From a virus, in IMG/VR virus record IMGVR_UViG_3300045733_000212, positions 1 through 25,599 of that record: DNA of 25,599 nucleotides; one strand, given 5' to 3'. The notes beneath the pieces were generated by a model that saw only the letters and a list, made by a program, of their open reading frames with translations, was not told the DNA's origin and made no database searches. This document shows, piece by piece, positions 20,697-25,599 of this stretch (its first letter is position 1; every line of letters begins with the position of its first letter). Both the position numbers and the translations under genes were made by a program.

Positions 20697-21797
20697 GTGA
20701 CTGAATCCATCAAATCGAATCTGCTTCGGAAACGGGAGAAGCCGGTTCTCAGCGAAGAGGGTGCTCTCTCCACAGGGAGCACCCTCCTTAATCTCGCATG
20801 TAGTGACAATCCCAACTTTGGATTTGTCAAAGGTCGCTACTACTACCTTGTTGGAGATAGTGCATCCGGGAAAACCTGGACCAGTCTAACTTGTTTCGCG
20901 GAGGCGTGTAAGTCCAAGGGGTTTCAAGATTATAGATTGATTTTCGATGACGTGGAAGGTGGAGCCATGATGGACATAGAGCACTACTTTGGCAAAGACG
21001 TTGCCAAGCGCATTGAGCCTCCGGCTATCCGCAACGGCAAACCCATTTATAGCACAACAGTTGAATCGTTCTATTACCACATCTCTGACATCCTCAAAGA
21101 AGGGGATCCATTTATCTATGTTCTGGACTCTCAAGATTCGCTAACCTCTGACGCTTCCGCCAAGAAATTCACCGAGCAACAAAAAGCGGAAGAAAAGAAA
21201 GACGACAAAGTAGGCTCCTATGGAGATGCTAAGGCCAAGTATCATTCTGAGCACATTCGCCTGATCCTCGCGGAATTGAGACACACTGGGAGCATCCTGA
21301 TTATCATTGGCCAGACCCGGGACAACCTTGGATTTGGATTTGAAACCAAGACACGCTCCGGTGGCCGTGCCTTGCGCTTCTACGCTACGTTGGAAATCTG
21401 GACATCCGTTGCTGGCAAGGTGGAGCGGATGGTGCGAGGAAAGGAGCGGACAGTTGGTGTAAATTGCTTGGCAGAAGTGAAGAAGAACCGGGTGGACGGA
21501 AAGGTAGGGAAGGACCGTGCCGCGAAAATCCCTATCCTTTATGATGTAGGAATCGACGACGTTGGTTCTTGTGTAGACTACCTCATCACTGAACAGCACT
21601 GGGCCAAGATTAAGGAAGAGGGATCCAACCGAAAGATTTACGATGCACACGACATCTTCTTCAAGGGTTCCCGGGAAAAGATAGTTCAATTCATTGAGAA
21701 CGAGGACTTGGAAGAGAAAGTTCGCGGTATCGTCGCCAAAGTGTGGGCGGAGGTGGAAGAGGAAAGTCGCCCTGTTCGCAAACGGAGGTATGAGTGA
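20697..21797 (+). CDS. RecA/UvsX-like recombinase
   Basis: Taken from GTG 20697, 5 bases after the SSB stop; TTG 20682, with AAGGA upstream, would add five residues. The 366-aa protein has Walker A GDSASGKT (53-60), a FIYVLDSQDSL Walker B segment, an ILIIIGQTRDN strand (compare the RecA/UvsX INQ/GQ motif) and SGGRALRFYATLEIW, a block shared by RecA-type recombinases. It should form filaments on ssDNA and drive strand exchange, aided by the UvsY-like and SSB proteins upstream. A DnaB- or KaiC-like ATPase is less likely given GGRALRFYA. A strong hairpin (20757-20786) lies in codons 21-30. Confidence 0.82.
   Translation: MTESIKSNLLRKREKPVLSEEGALSTGSTLLNLACSDNPNFGFVKGRYYYLVGDSASGKTWTSLTCFAEACKSKGFQDYRLIFDDVEGGAMMDIEHYFGKDVAKRIEPPAIRNGKPIYSTTVESFYYHISDILKEGDPFIYVLDSQDSLTSDASAKKFTEQQKAEEKKDDKVGSYGDAKAKYHSEHIRLILAELRHTGSILIIIGQTRDNLGFGFETKTRSGGRALRFYATLEIWTSVAGKVERMVRGKERTVGVNCLAEVKKNRVDGKVGKDRAAKIPILYDVGIDDVGSCVDYLITEQHWAKIKEEGSNRKIYDAHDIFFKGSREKIVQFIENEDLEEKVRGIVAKVWAEVEEESRPVRKRRYE
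20757..20786 (+). promoter_or_regulatory. 12-bp hairpin in the 5' coding part of the recombinase gene
   Basis: GAGGGTGCTCTC (20757-20768) pairs with GGGAGCACCCTC (20775-20786), one G-U pair, loop TCCACA. It sits 60 bases after the start with no T-run. An RNase III-type cut site, translational pause or protein-binding hairpin would fit. Confidence 0.45.
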
Positions 21798-22063
21798 CAC
21801 CCGTTCAATTTCCAGAATCAAACAGGATGATAGGCCCGCCTGCTCAAATTCGAGAGGATCTTTGCAGTTCTATTCCTGCGTGCATTGGTCATTTCAATGG
21901 CGGGCCTTGGGATGGTGCGGACTCCATCGTAGTCGCCTGGAAACCCACAATTGAGGAACTTGCGCAACTCAACAGAGGAGGACCAATCTACGTCCATTTC
22001 ATTGGGGGAGTCCCACCGCATTGCTTGTCCACTCACTTTCCACTTATCATTGAAAAGCTATGA
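21794..22063 (+). CDS. Hypothetical protein with GGPWDG motif (89 aa)
   Basis: It starts at GTG 21794, overlapping the recombinase stop; an alternative frame from ATG 21790 gives a less protein-like sequence. The core CIGHFNGGPWDGADSIVV followed by PIYVHFIGG recalls short phage proteins built around a GGP-x-DG turn between beta strands. The function is unknown. It ends at an ATGA overlap. Confidence 0.6.
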   Translation: MTPVQFPESNRMIGPPAQIREDLCSSIPACIGHFNGGPWDGADSIVVAWKPTIEELAQLNRGGPIYVHFIGGVPPHCLSTHFPLIIEKL

Positions 22064-22608
22064 ATCCTTGGACCCGACATGAATTTGGCAAGTTAATGGA
22101 TCTCTATTTTCGGGATGCCTCGTTGTTTGACGTGTGTGGTGAGCTAGAACGGGATGCAGGCGAAGTAAAAGATAAAGTAAAGGAATTCATTCAATCAGAC
22201 AAACTCATTGATTTACTTTTCCAGTCAACACTTCGTCCATCCCGAAAGGGGAAGCCACTCAGCCAGAACGAACGCAAGTTGATTCAAGCTCACAAAGATC
22301 GTGGAATTACGCCCAAGGCAACTGCATCCCTCTTACTTCGTGACGTAGAGGAAATCGCTCCAGACATCAAAGGAAAGAAACAGGTTCGGGACGTAAAGCA
22401 AATCGTTCCATCTTGTGAGTTATTCCTTGCTTACCGCTACGCTTACTACGCCTACGACAAACCACTCATCACTGACGATACCTACGACACTCTGAAAGCG
22501 GAGGAAACGGAATTTGGCACGTTAGGCAAACTGGCGGATCCGAAGGATTGTCCTCGATATGTCAAAACGCTGGCTCTTTACTTGATGGAACGATCGGAAT
22601 CAAAATGA
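22060..22608 (+). CDS. DNA-binding-like protein with LigA domain Ia-type C-terminal segment
   Basis: The 182-aa protein begins with two SANT/HTH-like helical units (WTRHEFGKLMDLYFRD... and LSQNERKLIQAHKDRG). Near residues 124-150 it has YRYAYYAYDKPLITDDTYDT, matching the Y-x-x-YY-x-x-D-x-P-x-I-x-D-x-x-YD pattern of NAD+-dependent ligase domain Ia, which binds the NMN half of NAD+. The adenylation (KxDG), OB, zinc-finger and BRCT parts are absent. It may be a ligase-derived NAD+-binding or partner module, or a remnant. It lies just before the 5'-3' exonuclease by an ATGA overlap, where a ligase would be useful. Confidence 0.5.
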   Translation: MNPWTRHEFGKLMDLYFRDASLFDVCGELERDAGEVKDKVKEFIQSDKLIDLLFQSTLRPSRKGKPLSQNERKLIQAHKDRGITPKATASLLLRDVEEIAPDIKGKKQVRDVKQIVPSCELFLAYRYAYYAYDKPLITDDTYDTLKAEETEFGTLGKLADPKDCPRYVKTLALYLMERSESK

Positions 22609-23492
22609 ATCCACTTCTTGTTTTAGATACAAGCTACCTTTGTCATCGTGCCTTTCATACCACGGCAAAAGGACTTTCTTGGCGTGGAAACAAAACTGGG
22701 GTGATTTTCTCTTTTCTTAAATCCATTACATCCATCAAAGACGAATTCCAAACGGACCGAATCGCTTTCTGCTTTGAGCACCCCCATTCTTACCGTCGCG
22801 CAATCTATCCCAGTTACAAGCGCCGACGTATGACGCGAAAGCGCACGGAAGAGGAAGCCAGAGCGTGCTGTGAACTGAATGAACAGATTTCGGATCTTCG
22901 ATTGCGTTACCTTCCCCGGATTGGATTCAACAACATCTTCTCTTTCTACGGAATGGAGAGTGACGACATCATGGCGTCCATCGCAGAAACTAGAGAAGAA
23001 GAGGTAATTCTCGTCACCGGAGACCATGATCTTTTCCAGTGCTTGCGACAAAATGTTTCCATCTACAATCCCCAGCATCAAAAGCTCCTGACGATTGGCT
23101 GGTTCAAAAATGTCTATGGAATCACTCCCAAGCAATGGGCAGTCGTCAAAGCAATCGCCGGATGCACCAGCGATGAAGTGAAAGGGATTCAAGGCATTGG
23201 GGAAAAGACGGCGCTGAAATATATGCGTGGGGAACTGAGCGAACAGCACAAAGCGTATTACAAAATTGCTTCATCTTTTGGGAAAATCATCGTGCTGAGG
23301 AATCGCCCGTTGGTGGAGCTTCCTTTTAAGGGATGTCCAGTCCCGAAGATCCAGGAAGATCACATTTCCAAACGGGATTGGTTGGAAGTCTGTTCAGAAT
23401 TGGGCATGGGCTCCATCGCATCCCGTCCACCTGTCGCCACACGAACTCAGCAACGACTAAATCTATCCTATGTCAAGAGCAGCAAAAGGTAG
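22605..23492 (+). CDS. 5'-3' flap exonuclease (PolA N-domain/FEN type)
   Basis: The start is ATG 22605 at an ATGA overlap. The 295-aa protein has metal-binding motifs LVLDTSYL (N-terminal Asp), ESDDIMA (118-124), VTGDHDLFQ and an H3TH region GCTSDEVKGIQGIGEKTALKY for gripping DNA, all in the usual order. It would remove RNA primers and 5' flaps. In bacteria this is the N-terminal domain of pol I; here it stands alone, 6.6 kb downstream of the polymerase gene. The last 23 bases overlap the next gene. Confidence 0.9.
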   Translation: MNPLLVLDTSYLCHRAFHTTAKGLSWRGNKTGVIFSFLKSITSIKDEFQTDRIAFCFEHPHSYRRAIYPSYKRRRMTRKRTEEEARACCELNEQISDLRLRYLPRIGFNNIFSFYGMESDDIMASIAETREEEVILVTGDHDLFQCLRQNVSIYNPQHQKLLTIGWFKNVYGITPKQWAVVKAIAGCTSDEVKGIQGIGEKTALKYMRGELSEQHKAYYKIASSFGKIIVLRNRPLVELPFKGCPVPKIQEDHISKRDWLEVCSELGMGSIASRPPVATRTQQRLNLSYVKSSKR

Positions 23493-24051
23493 CCAATTTG
23501 AGAGATTCATTTGTGTCCTCCTATCCGAGTGGTGGAGCAGTGGACTTGGGGGAGAGAAAAGATCAGATGTGTTCTGGAGATCATCCCAGTCTGGCGGACG
23601 TGCTACTCAACGCGCAAAATCAGGCAAAGCCACAGCGGGTTCTTACGGCGACATAGCGTGTATCGACCCCATTGGAGAACCCCTGCTCAAGATGTTCTCC
23701 ATTGAACTGAAACGCGGATCATCCATCGGCACACCTTGGGACCTGTTTGACACCAAACCAACTAAAGCAATTCGTTTATTTGAGGCGGCGATTGCCCAAG
23801 CCATCCGTTCCCATGAACAGGCGAAAAGTGAGGGATGGCTTCTGATCTGTCGCCGGGATCATCGTCGCGCCGTCGTTTACACGGATATTTCCTGTTTGGA
23901 TTCATTTCCTGGATTCTCCTCTCTTCCTCTTGTTCGCATGCAATGCCACTTCAACGGAGTTGGCGAGTTGCGATTGGTTGCCTTTTACTTGGAAGATTTC
24001 CTTCACCACATCTCTCCCAAGGGGATAACAGAGGTAATGAAATTGCTGTGA
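23470..24051 (+). CDS. PD-(D/E)XK nuclease, possible Holliday junction resolvase
   Basis: A 193-aa protein with an N-terminal KGSQFERFICVLLSEWW helix, GSYGDI (Asp61) and SIELKRG (Glu79, Lys81), the D...ExK triad of the restriction-endonuclease-like fold; Glu11 could complete it. The conserved KG-x-x-FER start recalls Hjc-type resolvases and phage recombination nucleases. Its place between a flap nuclease and an SbcC-like ATPase supports processing of recombination or replication intermediates over restriction. The last 4 bases overlap the next gene by GTGA. Confidence 0.7.
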   Translation: MSRAAKGSQFERFICVLLSEWWSSGLGGEKRSDVFWRSSQSGGRATQRAKSGKATAGSYGDIACIDPIGEPLLKMFSIELKRGSSIGTPWDLFDTKPTKAIRLFEAAIAQAIRSHEQAKSEGWLLICRRDHRRAVVYTDISCLDSFPGFSSLPLVRMQCHFNGVGELRLVAFYLEDFLHHISPKGITEVMKLL

Positions 24052-25193
24052 GACTGCTCTCCATTGAACTTGAAGATTTCCAGGCGCATCAAAACCGCCT
24101 GATTGAATTCTCCCCAACCATTACGACAATCCGGGGCCGCACGGACGCCGGCAAGAGCGCCATCCTCCGCGCTCTTCGTTGGGTGTGTCAGAACAACATG
24201 GCCGGGGATGACTTTGTTCGTGAGGGAACCAAACGCGCTACCGTTTCGTTGCGTGTCGCCCATGACAAGAAGGTGTCCGAGATTGTCCGCAGCAAGAACC
24301 TTGGTGGCGCTTCCAACACCTACTCGCTGGACGGGGAGGATTACAAAGCGTTTGGTCAAGGCATCCCTTCCGACATCGCGGCCTTGCTCTCTCTAAATGA
24401 CATCAATTTCCAGAGCCAACACGATTCCCCGTTCTGGTTTGCTGAAACTGCCGGCGAAGTGTCCCGTCGCCTAAATGCGGTAATCGACCTGTCCGTAATC
24501 GACACCACACTCTTCAACGTGGCCGCTGAGGTTCGTCTTTGTCAGGACCGGAAAGCACTTTGCGAAGAGCGTTTGACGGAAGCACAAAAGCAACTGGAGG
24601 AAATGTCCCCCCAGAAAGAACGAGTTGAAGAATTCCAATTTGTAAAGGAATCCAATGATGATTTTGAAAAAGCCCGGTGGGATAAAGATCGTCTGGCGGA
24701 AGTCGTGGAGAGCATTGGTGCCAATAAGGCAGAACGTCTTGCCCGAAAAGCTGGAGAAGTGGACGACCTTTTCCTTTTGGCTAAGGAAGCGATTCGACTG
24801 GTTCGTGAGGAGGGTGCTTTGGTTACTTTGGTGGATTCGATTTCCGCGCAAATGAGGAAAGCGCAACAGCCGCCGCCCTTTGCCCCAGTAGTAACTGCGT
24901 GGAATGCAAGTTATGATCAGTGGAAAGCTGTCGATGATTTAGAAGGATTGCTTTACCGGATTGAACAGTGCCATGTGGACTACCCGCCTGCATTTGAAGA
25001 AGTGTCTCGCGTGCGGGATACAAAGGTGAAAGCTGAAGAGGACTTCACGGATCTGGATGAATTGATTCAACTCATCAATGGTGCGAATATCCGAGTCATT
25101 GCAAAGTCAGGCATGGTCAAAACTCTAGAAAGACGATTCCACGACCAGATCAAAAACACGATTTGCCCCCTATGCCAACAAGCCATCCAATAG
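24048..25193 (+). CDS. SbcC/Rad50-like ATPase, N-terminal half ending in a zinc-hook motif
   Basis: The start is GTG 24048, overlapping the previous stop; the frame is open farther upstream but that part is a shadow. The 381-aa protein begins RLLSIELEDFQAHQNRLIEF and has Walker A GRTDAGKSA (31-39) and a Q-loop-like NFQSQHDSPF, then about 200 residues of coiled coil, and ends with CPLCQQAIQ, a CxxC as at the Rad50 zinc hook. The second coil, ABC signature and Walker B half are missing, so on its own it cannot complete the usual ATPase site. It may work as a split gene, with another subunit, or may be specialised. It overlaps the SbcD-like gene by 22 bases. Confidence 0.8.
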   Translation: MRLLSIELEDFQAHQNRLIEFSPTITTIRGRTDAGKSAILRALRWVCQNNMAGDDFVREGTKRATVSLRVAHDKKVSEIVRSKNLGGASNTYSLDGEDYKAFGQGIPSDIAALLSLNDINFQSQHDSPFWFAETAGEVSRRLNAVIDLSVIDTTLFNVAAEVRLCQDRKALCEERLTEAQKQLEEMSPQKERVEEFQFVKESNDDFEKARWDKDRLAEVVESIGANKAERLARKAGEVDDLFLLAKEAIRLVREEGALVTLVDSISAQMRKAQQPPPFAPVVTAWNASYDQWKAVDDLEGLLYRIEQCHVDYPPAFEEVSRVRDTKVKAEEDFTDLDELIQLINGANIRVIAKSGMVKTLERRFHDQIKNTICPLCQQAIQ

Positions 25194-25599
25194 CCGTCGC
25201 TTGTGCGGACCTTCACTTGTCTTTGCTCCAGCCTGTCTGTAGGGCAGATGCAAATTGGCTCTCTGTCCAGGCCCACTACCTTGACCAGTTGAAAGATATT
25301 GCTGGAGATTTACCTATCCTAGTGGCCGGCGACATCTTCGATAGGTGGAATGCCCCTCCGGAACTGATCAATTTTGCTCTGAAGAATTTGCCAGACAATA
25401 TGCTGTGCATCCCCGGCCAACATGACTTAGTTTCTCACCGAATTGATTTAATGAATCGCTGTGGCTATGGGGTTCTAAAACAGGCTGGAAAAATTGTGGA
25501 TCTTTCCGCATGCACATTCTGGAATGACACTGATTTCCAAGTTCAAGGATTTGGTTGGGACGTTTCAATCGCTCCCCCAATCCCGTCTGATTCAATCCG
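25172..25599 (+). CDS. SbcD/Mre11-like metallophosphoesterase nuclease, 3' end outside the window
   Basis: ATG 25172 lies within the end of the SbcC-like gene and the frame stays open to the window edge (142 codons). Metal-binding motifs of the calcineurin-like phosphoesterase fold are present: ADLHL (DxH), AGDIFDRW (GDxxD) and PGQHD (for GNHD, with Asn replaced by Gln). The pairing with an SbcC/Rad50-like gene identifies it as the nuclease partner, as gp47 is to gp46 in T4. It would resect double-strand ends for recombination-dependent replication. Confidence 0.85.
   Translation, partial: MPTSHPIAVACADLHLSLLQPVCRADANWLSVQAHYLDQLKDIAGDLPILVAGDIFDRWNAPPELINFALKNLPDNMLCIPGQHDLVSHRIDLMNRCGYGVLKQAGKIVDLSACTFWNDTDFQVQGFGWDVSIAPPIPSDSI

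Noticed and set aside
19408-20830. Long minus-strand ORFs opposite the SSB gene
   Set aside because: They arise from the low-complexity Arg/Pro/Glu codons of the SSB tail and show no motif or start signal.
21694-21954. Alternative ORF across the recombinase end, including ATG 21790
   Set aside because: Its translation is Ser/Arg/Trp-rich without structure, whereas the 21794 frame gives a coherent protein with coupled start and stop.
24021-24030. GGGGATAACA as a leader for a gene starting at ATG 24038
   Set aside because: That ATG is in frame with the end of the nuclease gene and is followed by a stop four codons later; the real next gene starts at GTG 24048, so this copy may be coincidental.
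23835-24047. Extended start of the SbcC-like gene
   Set aside because: The added sequence is a shadow of the nuclease gene; SbcC proteins begin with the strand found right after GTG 24048, which overlaps the previous stop like other junctions here.

Overview
The window looks like the replication, recombination and DNA-modification module of a tailed double-stranded DNA bacteriophage (Caudoviricetes). Every convincing gene is on the + strand. Genes are packed tightly, and about half of the junctions are 4-base ATGA/GTGA overlaps, which points to long, translationally coupled transcripts. No rRNA, tRNA, CRISPR array, insertion sequence or integrase was seen. The host cannot be named from the sequence. 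Many starts lack a clear Shine-Dalgarno, and GTG/TTG starts are fairly common.

Layout. (1) 1-2.5 kb: 3' part of a sigma-70-like protein, a SNF2-type helicase, a small ORF carrying a 26-bp perfect palindrome, and a ribbon-helix-helix regulator followed by a cluster of four GTMAGAAA half-sites. (2) 2.5-5.6 kb: a secreted lysozyme-like protein, a DnaG-like primase and a run of small proteins, several cysteine-rich. (3) 5.4-5.8 kb: hairpin-rich, largely non-coding stretch. (4) 5.8-8.6 kb: small wHTH protein, a replication-initiator-like protein whose gene contains three 24-bp iteron-like repeats plus a palindrome (candidate origin), and a DnaB-like helicase. (5) 8.6-10.7 kb: PAPS-reductase-like PP-loop protein, a Lys/Ala/Pro-rich protein and a 362-bp gap with inverted repeats. 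(6) 10.7-18.8 kb: beta-type sliding clamp, a uracil-DNA-glycosylase/3'-5' exonuclease fusion, a family A DNA polymerase interrupted by a LAGLIDADG intein, QueC, a DpdA-like DNA transglycosylase, a DnaX/RFC-like clamp loader and a beta-class DNA methyltransferase. (7) 18.8-25.6 kb: UvsY-like mediator, gp32-like ssDNA-binding protein with a long repetitive tail, RecA/UvsX-like recombinase, a protein with a LigA-Ia-like segment, 5'-3' flap exonuclease, a PD-(D/E)XK nuclease, a half-size SbcC/Rad50-like ATPase and the start of an SbcD/Mre11-like nuclease.

Together these make a nearly self-sufficient replisome (initiator, helicase, primase, clamp, loader, polymerase, separate proofreading and flap nucleases) joined to T4-like recombination functions. 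DNA pol I activities are split over three genes. QueC and DpdA, translationally coupled between polymerase and clamp loader, predict that genomic guanines are replaced by a 7-deazaguanine such as preQ0; the methyltransferase may add a second mark. The most notable non-coding signals are the 26-bp palindrome at 2083-2108, the half-site cluster at 2488-2551, the 19-bp hairpin at 5609-5667, the iteron/palindrome block at 6351-6447 and the structured gap at 10353-10714.
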